A stretch of DNA of 64,000 nucleotides from assembly GCF_000423005.1 (NCBI RefSeq), contig NZ_AUHD01000005.1, positions 372,001 to 436,000 on the forward strand, in the 5' to 3' direction. The translations under genes and the position numbers were made by a program. A model generated the notes under the pieces. That model was given only the letters and a program-made list of their open reading frames with translations, was not told the origin of the DNA and did not search any database. Position 1 is the stretch's first letter; each line of letters opens with the position of its first letter. Shown here piece by piece: positions 39,029-47,754 of this stretch. The stretch is from Gelidibacter mesophilus DSM 14095. Its GTDB lineage: Bacteria > Bacteroidota > Bacteroidia > Flavobacteriales > Flavobacteriaceae.

Positions 39029-39739
39029 ATGATTAAACAAAATATATTGTTTTCACTAGTTTTAACAGTATTTTTAACGACTTTGAGTGCTCAAAATGCT
39101 GTCAATCAATTTGATGATAAGGGTGAAAGGCATGGCGAATGGCGGAAAACCTTTGATAATACGGATCAACCTCGGTACGAAGGCCATTTTGAGCACGGCA
39201 AGGAAATTGGCCTCTTCAAATTCTATAAATTGGATGGCAAAAAGAGTGTTTTAAGTGCTACAAGAGAATTTGACGCTAAGAGCGATGATATTCTCGTAAA
39301 ATTCTATTCTTCTAAAGGGAAGTTAATTAGCGAAGGGCATATGATCAACCAATTGTTTGTTGGAAAATGGCTGTATTACCATAATAAAACTAAGGAAATT
39401 ATGACGGTTGAATATTACAACGACCAAGGAAAACTCGAAGGGGAAAGACAGGTTTTTTATCCAAATGGGCAGGTGGCAGAACAATCGCATTACAGCAATG
39501 GAAAGTTGGAAGGTGTTTCTAAAGTGTTTTCTGAGAAAGGTGTAATGATCAAAGAATTTTTGTATAAAAATGATGCCCTTAATGGGATGTCAAAATATTT
39601 TAATGCTTCAGGACAAATGTTAGCGGAAGGAGCCTACAGAAATGACCAAAAACACGGAGTTTGGAAGTATTATGAAAACGGTGTTTTAACTGAAGAAAAA
39701 GATTTTACAGTGTATAGTAAGAACCCGATGAAACAGTAA
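39029..39739 (+). CDS. MORN-repeat (YwqK-like) exported protein
   Basis: This 236-residue protein has a signal peptide (first 21 residues) and a string of about seven MORN_2/YwqK repeats, recognisable by units such as GERHGEW, YPNGQVAEQSHYSNGKLEG and YENGVLTEEKDF. Database names calling YwqK proteins antitoxins rest on thin evidence, and there is no toxin partner here. It is probably an envelope protein of unknown role. Confidence 0.85.
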   Translation: MIKQNILFSLVLTVFLTTLSAQNAVNQFDDKGERHGEWRKTFDNTDQPRYEGHFEHGKEIGLFKFYKLDGKKSVLSATREFDAKSDDILVKFYSSKGKLISEGHMINQLFVGKWLYYHNKTKEIMTVEYYNDQGKLEGERQVFYPNGQVAEQSHYSNGKLEGVSKVFSEKGVMIKEFLYKNDALNGMSKYFNASGQMLAEGAYRNDQKHGVWKYYENGVLTEEKDFTVYSKNPMKQ

Positions 39740-39884
39740 TTAAGTCATCAGTCACCGATCATCCGCCATGAGTATCTCCGTAAAGTAAACCTAGAAACCA
39801 GTCTCCCGTCGTTTGTCATCCGTCACATTTTTTAACTTCAATTTCAAATTCTCCGTCGCATTACCTTATCTGCAATAAACTTCG
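39740..39884. repeat. intergenic stretch with relic repeat words
   Basis: This stretch contains TCATCAGTCACC near 39745 and TGTCATCCGTCA at 39814-39825, the latter shared with the gap after ribH. No gene is visible. Confidence 0.35.
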
Positions 39885-39892
39885 TAATTTTG
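39885..39892 (+). promoter_or_regulatory. -7 box of mnmA, near-leaderless
   Basis: TAATTTTG matches TAnnTTTG with only four bases between it and the mnmA ATG at 39897; a TTA lies 21 bp upstream. The transcript would start at or next to the start codon. Confidence 0.5.
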
Positions 39893-39896
39893 CAAA

Positions 39897-41084
39897 ATGA
39901 AAAGAGTAATAGTAGGACTTTCGGGAGGTGTTGATTCAAGTGTTGCAGCCTATTTGTTAAAGGCGCAAGGCTATGAGGTTATTGGCTTGTTTATGAAAAA
40001 CTGGCACGATGACTCAGTAACTATTTCAGATGAATGTCCTTGGTTGGATGACAGCAATGACGCCATGTTGGTGGCCGATAAATTAGGAATTCCTTTCCAA
40101 ACGGTCGATTTGAGTGAGCAATATAAAGAACGTATCGTCGATTATATGTTTGATGAATACCAAAAAGGAAGAACACCAAACCCTGATGTGCTTTGCAATC
40201 GAGAAATCAAGTTTGATGTCTTTATGAAAATTGCACTCGATTTGGGTGCAGATTACGTAGCTACTGGCCATTATTGCCGAAAAGGAACTCTTCAAAAAGA
40301 TGGGAAAGAAATTTACCAGCTGTTGTCTGGTGTGGACACCAATAAAGACCAATCTTATTTCTTGTGTCAATTGTCGCAAGAGCAATTATCAAAAGCATTA
40401 TTCCCCATTGGTGAGCTAACAAAGCCAGAAGTCAGAAGAATTGCAGCAGAACAGGATTTGATTACCGCTGATAAAAAAGATTCACAAGGTCTTTGTTTTA
40501 TTGGTAAAGTGCGACTTCCCGAATTTCTGCAACAAAAATTGCAACCAAAGGAAGGCGTCATTGTTGAAATTCCTTCAGAACAACCCTTGTACCATCAAAC
40601 TGAACCGCATTTCGATTCTGAAGCCGAGGAGTTTGCTTATTTGACGCGTAAAATTGACTATAAAATTTCCGATGGAAAAGTGGTAGGAAAGCATCAAGGC
40701 GCGCATTATTTTACCAAAGGCCAGCGCAAAGGACTTTCTGTTGGTGGCACCGTCGATCCGCTATTTGTGATAGATACGGATGTTGAAGAGAATGTAATCT
40801 ATACCGGTCAGGGAAAAGAGCATCCGGGTTTGCTAAAAAAAGCGTTATTTGTTGCCAACACTGAAGTCCATTGGATTCGCGAGGATTTGAAACTGGACAT
40901 GGATCAAACTATGGATGTTGAAGCACGGATCCGATACCGTCAACCGCTTCAAAAAGCAACCTTGCACCAACTTGAGAATGGCCTTTACGTCGTTTTTCAA
41001 GACTTACAGTCAGCCATTACCGAAGGTCAGTTTGTGGCGTGGTACCTTAAAGACGAATTAGTTGGTTCGGGAGTTATTTCTTAA
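39897..41084 (+). CDS. mnmA: tRNA 2-thiouridylase MnmA
   Basis: This 395-residue MnmA (TrmU) makes the 2-thio group of s2U34 in Lys, Glu and Gln tRNAs. The ATP pyrophosphatase loop is [15 protein letters not shown] at the N-terminus. The catalytic cysteines are in [12 protein letters not shown] and [10 protein letters not shown], and the GATGH-type motif is ATGHYC. It is full length. The promoter box ends four bases before the ATG, so the mRNA should have almost no leader. The subtilase gene follows from its own promoter. Confidence 0.96.
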   Translation: MKRVIVGLSGGVDSSVAAYLLKAQGYEVIGLFMKNWHDDSVTISDECPWLDDSNDAMLVADKLGIPFQTVDLSEQYKERIVDYMFDEYQKGRTPNPDVLCNREIKFDVFMKIALDLGADYVATGHYCRKGTLQKDGKEIYQLLSGVDTNKDQSYFLCQLSQEQLSKALFPIGELTKPEVRRIAAEQDLITADKKDSQGLCFIGKVRLPEFLQQKLQPKEGVIVEIPSEQPLYHQTEPHFDSEAEEFAYLTRKIDYKISDGKVVGKHQGAHYFTKGQRKGLSVGGTVDPLFVIDTDVEENVIYTGQGKEHPGLLKKALFVANTEVHWIREDLKLDMDQTMDVEARIRYRQPLQKATLHQLENGLYVVFQDLQSAITEGQFVAWYLKDELVGSGVIS

Positions 41085-41102
41085 ATTGCAGTAATAGTTT
41101 TG
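41072..41102 (+). promoter_or_regulatory. promoter of the subtilase gene
   Basis: TTG (41072-41074), 20 bases, then TAGTTTTG (41095-41102) is a complete Bacteroidota-type promoter. It overlaps the end of mnmA and gives a leader of about 11 bases. Confidence 0.6.
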
Positions 41103-41116
41103 CCAAATTATTACTG

Positions 41117-42730
41117 ATGAATTTAAAGATATTTCTGTTTCTTCTAATTTGCGTTTCTCCTGCCATGTTTGCCCAACAAGATGCGTGGGTTTATTTTTCT
41201 GATAAAGAAAATGTAGAAGTCTCCATTCAAAATCCTAGTGCAATACTTTCCCAACAGGCTATTGCAAGAAAAAAGGCACATCAAATAGCCATCGATTCTA
41301 GAGATGTGCCTGTGAACGAGTCGTATATTGCCCTCTTAAAAGCTACCCGTGGCATTACTGTTTTGGCGAAATCAAAATGGATGAATGCTGTGCACGTAAG
41401 AGGGGAAGCCTCTGACATTGCAATCCTGTTAGATTTGGACTTTGTTGCTTCAATTGACTTTGCCAATAAAGATTTGGCCGTTCTATCAAGAGCCAGAGTT
41501 CAACAAGATAAGTTTGCGATAGAAGCGGGTTTGGAGGATTTTACTTACGGCAGTACCCAAAACCAGGTAAACATGATCAATGTTGATGCGCTTCACCTTG
41601 AAAACTATACTGGAGAAGGGATTATTATTGCTGTTTTCGATGGGGGCTTTCCTAATGTCAATACCATGGCAGCATTCAGCAGATTAAGAAATAATAATAG
41701 GCTTTTGGGTGGCTATGATTTTGTAAACAAAACTCCAGCCATATACGAGTCTACTAGAAGTTCGCACGGAACGAAGGTTCTGAGTACCATGGCTGGCTAT
41801 GTTGAAAATAAATTTGTAGGTACTGCACCGGACGCTTCTTATTATTTGTTTCGTACGGAAGAAGTTGCCAGTGAAAACCCTGTTGAAGAAAGTTATTGGG
41901 TAGAAGCAGCGGAACGCGCCGATAGTCTGGGTGTCCATATTATCAATTCATCTTTGGGCTATAATACCTTTGACAATGCTAGTTATAATTATGTGCCCTC
42001 AGAAATGAATGGGACGACGACCTTTATCAGTAGAGGTGCGACTATTGCCTCTCAGAAGGGATTATTGGTGGTTAATTCTGCCGGGAATTCTGGAAATGAG
42101 CCCTGGGGAATTGTCACGGCACCCGCGGATGCTTCTGGCGTTTTTACTGTTGGGGCTGTCAATGCCAACGGTCTTTACGCGGCGTTCAGCTCGCGAGGTA
42201 ATATATTTCAACCCAGTCAAAAGCCGGATGTGGTGGCGCAAGGCTCTGGACCTAATGTGATTTCAGAAACAGGCGATATTATTATTAATAGTGGTACTTC
42301 TTTTAGTGCACCTATTATAGCAGGAGGCTTGGCATGTTTGTGGCAGGCGTTACCCAATGCTAATGCTGAAGAAATTAAGCAATTCGTGAGATTATCAGCT
42401 TCCCAATACCGCGCTCCTGACTATTTTTTGGGGTTTGGAATTCCCGATTTTCAGTTGGCGTTATCTTCAGGACTTTCAATTACAGAAATCGATCTCCCAA
42501 AGTTTAAAGTGTACCCCAATCCTGTTGTAAATAGGCTTTATTTTCGCGTACCGGATCGTTCTGAAGTTCGTATATTGAAAGTTTATGATGCGGTTGGCAA
42601 AATAATAATCGAACAATCCTATTCTAAAACCCAGTCTGGTCTGGATGTATCACATTTAGCTTCTGGTCTATACACGCTCAGTGTCATTTCAAATAACTCA
42701 GCTTTTAATTTTAAATTTATCAAATCTTAA
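41117..42730 (+). CDS. S8 subtilisin-like protease with T9SS sorting domain
   Basis: This 537-residue secreted serine protease has a signal peptide (1-19) and a region of about 130 residues that resembles an inhibitor I9-like propeptide. The subtilase domain carries D175 (AVFDGG), H217 (SSHGTK) and S395 (SGTSFSAP), with N324 in SAGNSG for the oxyanion hole. The last 75 residues (from FKVYPNPVVN) are a type A T9SS C-terminal sorting domain, so it is exported by type IX secretion and probably attached to the cell surface. The next gene begins directly after its stop. Confidence 0.95.
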   Translation: MNLKIFLFLLICVSPAMFAQQDAWVYFSDKENVEVSIQNPSAILSQQAIARKKAHQIAIDSRDVPVNESYIALLKATRGITVLAKSKWMNAVHVRGEASDIAILLDLDFVASIDFANKDLAVLSRARVQQDKFAIEAGLEDFTYGSTQNQVNMINVDALHLENYTGEGIIIAVFDGGFPNVNTMAAFSRLRNNNRLLGGYDFVNKTPAIYESTRSSHGTKVLSTMAGYVENKFVGTAPDASYYLFRTEEVASENPVEESYWVEAAERADSLGVHIINSSLGYNTFDNASYNYVPSEMNGTTTFISRGATIASQKGLLVVNSAGNSGNEPWGIVTAPADASGVFTVGAVNANGLYAAFSSRGNIFQPSQKPDVVAQGSGPNVISETGDIIINSGTSFSAPIIAGGLACLWQALPNANAEEIKQFVRLSASQYRAPDYFLGFGIPDFQLALSSGLSITEIDLPKFKVYPNPVVNRLYFRVPDRSEVRILKVYDAVGKIIIEQSYSKTQSGLDVSHLASGLYTLSVISNNSAFNFKFIKS

Positions 42731-43675
42731 ATGTCAAATAAAATCACCGAACTTTTTAAAATTCAATACCCAATTATCCAGGCAGGAATGATCTGGAACA
42801 GTGGATGGAAATTGGCTTCTGCTTCAAGTAATTCAGGAGTTCTTGGTCTCATTGGTGCGGGCTCCATGTATCCTGAGGTGCTGCGGGAACATATTCAAAA
42901 ATGTAAAAAGGCTACAGATAGACCTTTTGGCGTCAATGTACCTATGCTTTATCCAAATATTGAAGAAATCATGGATATCATCGTTCAAGAAGGGGTTAAA
43001 ATTGTCTTTACTTCTGCAGGAAATCCTAAAACTTGGACCTCTTGGCTTAAAGCACGTGGGATTACTGTTGTTCATGTGGTGAGCAGTGTGAAGTTCGCAT
43101 TAAAAGCCCAAGAAGCTGGTGTTGATGCTGTTGTTGCCGAAGGTTTTGAAGCGGGTGGGCATAATGGAAGGGAAGAGAGTACTACCTTGACATTGATTCC
43201 AATGGTTAGAGAAGCATTAGATATTCCATTAATTGCAGCTGGAGGTATTGCCACCGGTCAAGGGATGTTGGCAGTTATGGTATTAGGAGCAGATGGTGTT
43301 CAGGTGGGCAGTAGATTTGTTGCGAGCGAGGAAAGTTCTGCACACCAAGCCTTCAAAGAGGTGGTTGTAGATGCTAAGGAAGGCGCTACGCATTTGACTT
43401 TAAAAGAATTGGCACCAGTTCGATTGATCAAGAATAAATTCTATGATGATATTGTCGAATTGTATAAAATGTCTCCAACTTCTGATGATCTTAAAGTTCT
43501 ATTGGGAAGAGCCAGAGCAAAACGTGGCATGTTTGAAGGCGATTTGGAAGAAGGTGAATTGGAAATAGGCCAGATTGCAGGGTTGATACACGATATTAAA
43601 CCGGTAGCCAAAATTGTTGAAGATCTGGTCTCAGAATATGAAACTGCAAAACAACAGGTGACGTCGTTATTTTAA
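42731..43675 (+). CDS. nitronate monooxygenase / FMN oxidoreductase
   Basis: This 314-residue TIM-barrel FMN enzyme of the nitronate monooxygenase/FabK group has the FMN phosphate segment GGIATGQGMLAVMVLGADGVQVG. The catalytic His lies in EAGGHNG. Members oxidise nitronates to protect from propionate-3-nitronate, or reduce enoyl-ACP (FabK); the two are hard to separate by eye, and the short form here favours nitronate monooxygenase. The start abuts the subtilase stop with no gap, so they are co-transcribed. Confidence 0.85.
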   Translation: MSNKITELFKIQYPIIQAGMIWNSGWKLASASSNSGVLGLIGAGSMYPEVLREHIQKCKKATDRPFGVNVPMLYPNIEEIMDIIVQEGVKIVFTSAGNPKTWTSWLKARGITVVHVVSSVKFALKAQEAGVDAVVAEGFEAGGHNGREESTTLTLIPMVREALDIPLIAAGGIATGQGMLAVMVLGADGVQVGSRFVASEESSAHQAFKEVVVDAKEGATHLTLKELAPVRLIKNKFYDDIVELYKMSPTSDDLKVLLGRARAKRGMFEGDLEEGELEIGQIAGLIHDIKPVAKIVEDLVSEYETAKQQVTSLF

Positions 43676-44077
43676 ATTCATAGAACCAATACTGTAGCGC
43701 GATTTTTTTTTGACGTCAGCTTCTAATATTCCCTAAAACCTTAGGAGATTTTCTAAAGGAATTAGTTCGTTTTAAGATAAACGAAAAGGGGAAAATTTCC
43801 CCTTTTTTCATTTTGGAATGTTTTAAGAATAAAATTTTTAATCCCTCTAAAATAATATCTAAAACTTTCATAATTAGATGATGAGCATTCTGTAGAAGTT
43901 ATATATCAATAGCAGCATCATGTATTTTATGTAAAAATAGCAGATATCAGCGCTCTTTCGTAATATATAAGCCTCAATTTATTAACAAAATTCCTGTGTA
44001 AGTTAATAACTCTTAGGTTGTTGCTCCGTTTCATCGAAATAAATTCAGAAAGTGATTCATAAAGAATAGCAATCCAT
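43676..44077. other. intergenic gap with terminator only
   Basis: Apart from the terminator at 43784 and the promoter box at 44078, this 400-bp AT-rich gap shows no reading frame, RNA gene or repeat that I can support. Confidence 0.5.
43784..43808 (+). terminator. terminator after the nitronate monooxygenase gene
   Basis: AAAAGGGGAAA pairs with TTTCCCCTTTT around a very small loop, with extra T residues on the right, about 110 bp after the stop. It is nearly symmetrical and could act both ways. Confidence 0.6.
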
Positions 44078-44085
44078 TACCTTTG
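44078..44085 (+). promoter_or_regulatory. -7 box of the MATE gene
   Basis: TACCTTTG, with TTC 19 bp upstream, gives a leader of about 15 bases to the GTG start at 44104. This supports that start. Confidence 0.5.
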
Positions 44086-44103
44086 CAGCTTCAAAATTAA
44101 AAA

Positions 44104-45498
44104 GTGATTTTAACGCAATATACAAAGGAATTTAAGTACAACTTAAACTTGGCTGCACCGGTCATGTTGGGCATGTTGGGCCATACTTTTGTCAGTCTTG
44201 TAGATAATATCATGGTTGGCCAGATGGGGGCAGCTGAGCTCGCTGCAGTGTCTTTAGGCAATAGTTTTATTTTTATTGCCATGTCGTTGGGAATTGGTTT
44301 CTCAACCGCAATCACGCCTTTGGTAGCGGAAGCAGATACGGAAAGGAATTTCGCCAAGGGAAAATCGGCATTTAAGCATGGCCTATTTTTATGTACGACG
44401 TTGGGAATTGTGTTGTTCTTGCTTCTTCTGTTGGCAAAACCATTAATGTATGTCATGGACCAGCCTGAAGAGGTGGTCGTGCTTGCAATTCCATATTTGG
44501 ATTTGGTGGCGTTTTCATTGATTCCACTAATTATATTTCAGGCCATCAAGCAATTCAGTGATGGACTTTCACTTACCAAATATCCAATGTATGCCACTAT
44601 TGTAGCCAACGTCATCAATGTGGTATTGAACTATCTGTTGATCTTCGGAAAGTTTGGATTTCCGGAATTGGGTATTGTTGGAGCGGCTCTGGGCACCTTG
44701 ATTTCCCGTGTCGTCATGGTCTTTTTCTTATGGTGGTTATTAAGAGCTCGCGAAAAATCGAAAGCCTATGTCACCAATATCAAAATCTTTGTGCTAGAAT
44801 CTGCCATGCTAAAACGGATTATCAGTATTGGATTGCCAAGTGCAATGCAAATGTTCTTTGAAGTTGCCATTTTTACTTCGGCGATATGGCTCAGTGGTAC
44901 CTTGGGACAGAATCCACAAGCGGCCAACCAAATAGCTTTAAACCTGTCGTCAATGACCTTTATGGTGGCTACTGGGTTGAGTGTAGCCGCAATGATTCGG
45001 GTAGGGAATCAGAAAGGACTTAAAAGGTTTACGGAATTACGTCGCATTGCCATCTCCATTTTCCTATTGGGCGTAATTTTGGCCTTTGTATTTGCCATAG
45101 CCTTCGTGCTTTTGCATAAGATCCTTCCAACCATCTACGTGGACTTGGAAGATCCGTTAAATGCCATTGATACGCGGGAAGTTGTGAGCATAGCTTCTAC
45201 TTTACTTTTGGTATCAGCTGTCTTTCAGATCAGCGATAGTTTGCAAGTGGTGGCGCTGGGGGCGCTTAGAGGTTTGCAGGATGTAAAAATTCCGACCATC
45301 ATTACTTTTATATCCTATTGGGCCATCGGGTTTCCAATTAGCTTTTATTTTGGGAAAGAAGAGGCTTTGGGAAGTGTTGGGATTTGGCTCGGATTGATTG
45401 CAGGACTTACTAGTGCGGCTATTTTATTATTCATTAGATTCAATTATTTGACCAAGAAACTGATCAAATTGGAGACGGCTAACGTTCAACGCGCCTAA
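44104..45498 (+). CDS. MATE family efflux transporter
   Basis: This 464-residue MATE exporter has 12 predicted membrane segments in two homologous halves and exchanges Na+ or H+ for drugs or metabolites. Family features include the N-terminal APVMLGMLGHTFVSLVDNIMVGQMG segment and the matching LPSAMQMFFEVAIF at the start of the second half. Translation starts at GTG 44104. It is monocistronic, with a -7 box just upstream. The substrate cannot be predicted. Confidence 0.93.
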   Translation: MILTQYTKEFKYNLNLAAPVMLGMLGHTFVSLVDNIMVGQMGAAELAAVSLGNSFIFIAMSLGIGFSTAITPLVAEADTERNFAKGKSAFKHGLFLCTTLGIVLFLLLLLAKPLMYVMDQPEEVVVLAIPYLDLVAFSLIPLIIFQAIKQFSDGLSLTKYPMYATIVANVINVVLNYLLIFGKFGFPELGIVGAALGTLISRVVMVFFLWWLLRAREKSKAYVTNIKIFVLESAMLKRIISIGLPSAMQMFFEVAIFTSAIWLSGTLGQNPQAANQIALNLSSMTFMVATGLSVAAMIRVGNQKGLKRFTELRRIAISIFLLGVILAFVFAIAFVLLHKILPTIYVDLEDPLNAIDTREVVSIASTLLLVSAVFQISDSLQVVALGALRGLQDVKIPTIITFISYWAIGFPISFYFGKEEALGSVGIWLGLIAGLTSAAILLFIRFNYLTKKLIKLETANVQRA

Positions 45499-45662
45499 AT
45501 TGAAGTTCTTAAGTTTCTAAAGTTCGATATTTTGACTTTATTCGAGAAACCATGACCAATAAGAATTCGTCTTTGCTTTAGAAAAATAATTTTCATTAAA
45601 TAAGATATTTATAGACTTTTGTCTCTTTCTAAATTATAGTATCTAACCTCAAAAAAATGTGA

Positions 45663-45670
45663 TATTTTTG
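45663..45670 (+). promoter_or_regulatory. possible -7 box before the small acidic protein gene
   Basis: TATTTTTG fits TAnnTTTG about 100 bp before the gene at 45773; the predicted leader is long. No convincing -33 element. Confidence 0.3.
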
Positions 45671-45772
45671 CATTTAAATTATATGGTGTTTAATTATCAT
45701 TTGGATGTTCAAATTTTAGAATCAACTTTACTTTAGACATTTTAAATTCTCATAACTCTTATACCTCAAACA

Positions 45773-46000
45773 ATGGAACTACCAAAATTTATACTCGGCG
45801 ATAACACCGATTTTCCAGAAGCGATTTATATCATTCATACTGAATTTCCTAGATTTATATTAAACCTTGAAGATGATGAGGTGGAATGGATGGAAGAGTT
45901 TGACGAACATGATGAAAAGGAAATCGCATCTGAAACTGAGAACCTAATTCAGTTGGCTACAGATTTCTATGATCGTGAAATTGAAAGATACAATGCCTAA
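45773..46000 (+). CDS. small acidic protein
   Basis: This 75-residue cytosolic protein is strongly acidic, especially in residues 34-56 (LEDDEVEWMEEFDEHDEKE). Its N-terminus ELPKFILGDNTDFPEAIYIIHTE looks like a conserved fold, but I do not recognise a family name; similar proteins occur in flavobacteria as far as I recall. Its stop overlaps the PAP2 phosphatase start by one base (TAATG), so the two are translationally coupled. The function is unknown. Confidence 0.8.
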   Translation: MELPKFILGDNTDFPEAIYIIHTEFPRFILNLEDDEVEWMEEFDEHDEKEIASETENLIQLATDFYDREIERYNA

Positions 46001-46605
46001 TGTTTGAGCAAATATTACAGTTAGATACAGATGTGTTCATTTATTTGAACAGTATGGGAACGCCAAAATGGGATTCATTCTGGATGGCATATACCTCTAA
46101 ATTTAACTGGATTCCGTTTTACGCGCTCTTGTTATATTTGATTTTTAAACAATTGCATTTAAAGGGCTTTTTGATTACCATTGTAGCCGTAGCTTTGATG
46201 ATTTTGGTTACGGATCAGGTAACCAACCTTTTTAAAAATGGATTTCACAGGTTGAGACCTTGCCATTTGGCGGAATTGATTGATAGTATGCGGTTGGTGA
46301 AATCTGGTTGTGGTGGAAAATATGGATTCTTTTCTGGGCACGCCAGTAACACTATGGCAGCGGCAATTTTTATTGGCTTGACTTTAAAAAAACGATTCAA
46401 ATACTTGATATATATTCTAATTTTTTGGGCAATCTTAATGGGATATAGTCGCATCTATATTGGGGTGCACTATCCGTTGGATGTATTGTTGGGGATGTTA
46501 TTTGGTATGTTGACGGGCATCTTATTCTACAAGCTTAACCTTTATATGATCAATAAATTTCAGACGAAAAGGAAGAACCAAGACTTAGGCAATGACCTGA
46601 AGTGA
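46000..46605 (+). CDS. PAP2 family lipid phosphatase
   Basis: This 201-residue membrane phosphatase of the PAP2 superfamily (PgpB/undecaprenyl-diphosphatase-like) has about five membrane segments. The three-part signature is complete: KNGFHRLRP, SGHAS, and SRIYIGVHYPLD with the catalytic histidines. It probably dephosphorylates phosphatidic acid, PGP or undecaprenyl pyrophosphate on the outer face of the inner membrane. It is coupled to the small acidic protein and overlaps the converging lipid kinase gene by 21 bp at the 3' end. Confidence 0.92.
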   Translation: MFEQILQLDTDVFIYLNSMGTPKWDSFWMAYTSKFNWIPFYALLLYLIFKQLHLKGFLITIVAVALMILVTDQVTNLFKNGFHRLRPCHLAELIDSMRLVKSGCGGKYGFFSGHASNTMAAAIFIGLTLKKRFKYLIYILIFWAILMGYSRIYIGVHYPLDVLLGMLFGMLTGILFYKLNLYMINKFQTKRKNQDLGNDLK

Positions 46606-47466
46606 TTTTTCCAAAACTGAAATGTTAAGAACTTCACTTTCAATATTGAAAAACTCACCATCAATTTGACTTTCGTAAGCTTTTTGACTGGCTTTGCGAA
46701 TTTTGATGGTTTTGGATTGATAACTCTGCGCTTCATTTAACAAATGATGCTTCTTGAATAAAATCAATGCTCCAAAGACTAATGACTTTAATCTTGACAT
46801 TTTGGAGACAATTAAGACATCCAATAAACCATCCTGTAAGGAGGCCATTGGTGTTAAACTTAATTTATAGCCCATTTCATTGGAGTTGGATATAAATACT
46901 AAGAAAGGATCCGTTTCGATGGTTTTCCCATTGATTTCAACCGTTATTCTATTTCGATAACTTAAGCCACGTAACGCTTTTAATGACGATTTGATATAAC
47001 TTATCAATTTTCGCTCGTTGGAATTTTCATAGTGCATGATCACTTGGGCATCAATGCCAATACCGGTATTGCTAAAGAAATACTGCTCATTTACGCGTCC
47101 AACGTCAATTTTCCTTACGGTTTCGGATTTTATAAGAGACATGGCACGCCCAATATTTTTTGGTATTTTTAAATTGGATGCCAATCCGTTACCTGATCCT
47201 AGAGGGATAATCCCCAAAACGACATTGGTATTTACCAGACAGGACGCGACTTCGTTTATGGTTCCATCACCGCCGCAGGCTACAATAATAGCGGCGCCTT
47301 CCGCGATGGAGGCATTCGTCAAAGTTTTTGCGTGTTTTTTATAATCAGAAGTTTTTATGGTGACCGCATAACGTTCCTTATCAAAAAAATTTTCCAAAAA
47401 AAATTGATTGATAGGGTGGTTGCCAGAACCAGCGGTAGGGTTCACTATAAAATGTATCTGTTTCAA
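46585..47466 (-). CDS. diacylglycerol kinase-type lipid kinase
   Basis: This 293-residue soluble or peripheral kinase belongs to the DAGK catalytic/YegS family. The glycine-rich nucleotide motif is VACGGDGTINEV, with GSGNGLASNL further on and ISNSNEMGYKLSLTP in the second domain. It phosphorylates diacylglycerol or another lipid alcohol. It converges on, and overlaps, a PAP2 phosphatase that could remove such a phosphate; the arrangement is suggestive but the substrates are unproven. Confidence 0.92.
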   Translation of the reverse strand: MKQIHFIVNPTAGSGNHPINQFFLENFFDKERYAVTIKTSDYKKHAKTLTNASIAEGAAIIVACGGDGTINEVASCLVNTNVVLGIIPLGSGNGLASNLKIPKNIGRAMSLIKSETVRKIDVGRVNEQYFFSNTGIGIDAQVIMHYENSNERKLISYIKSSLKALRGLSYRNRITVEINGKTIETDPFLVFISNSNEMGYKLSLTPMASLQDGLLDVLIVSKMSRLKSLVFGALILFKKHHLLNEAQSYQSKTIKIRKASQKAYESQIDGEFFNIESEVLNISVLEKSLQVIA

Positions 47467-47599
47467 ATAATTCTTCTTTTATTTTAAGATCTGTTTACAC
47501 TATTTATGGCTCAATTTGTAGAAATCTGAGGTTTTGCGCAAAAGTCTGAAAAGCGTTTGAAAGATATTAATTTACATAGATAATTTATCAAAAATTTAA

Positions 47600-47728
47600 G
47601 GAATTAAGCCATTCAAAAGTTTAGTAGATTCTATCGTAACTTTAGGCTATGCCAGACCATTAGAATTTGGAAAATTTGGTGCTTACAATACTGGACATTA
47701 TACCAGTCTGAGTTTTTTAAACCAGTAA
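47600..47728 (+). other. possible coding remnant in intergenic gap
   Basis: This 42-codon open frame without a start codon ends at TAA 47726-47728. It reads like protein (GYARPLEFGKFGAYNTGHYTS) and may be the tail of a lost gene. It could also be chance in AT-rich DNA. Confidence 0.25.
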
Positions 47729-47754
47729 ATTGTATGATCCTATTATTTCATCTG

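Noticed and set aside
39029-39739. Antitoxin of a toxin-antitoxin pair (YwqK label)
   Set aside because: The protein is exported and made of MORN repeats; no toxin-like gene is adjacent.
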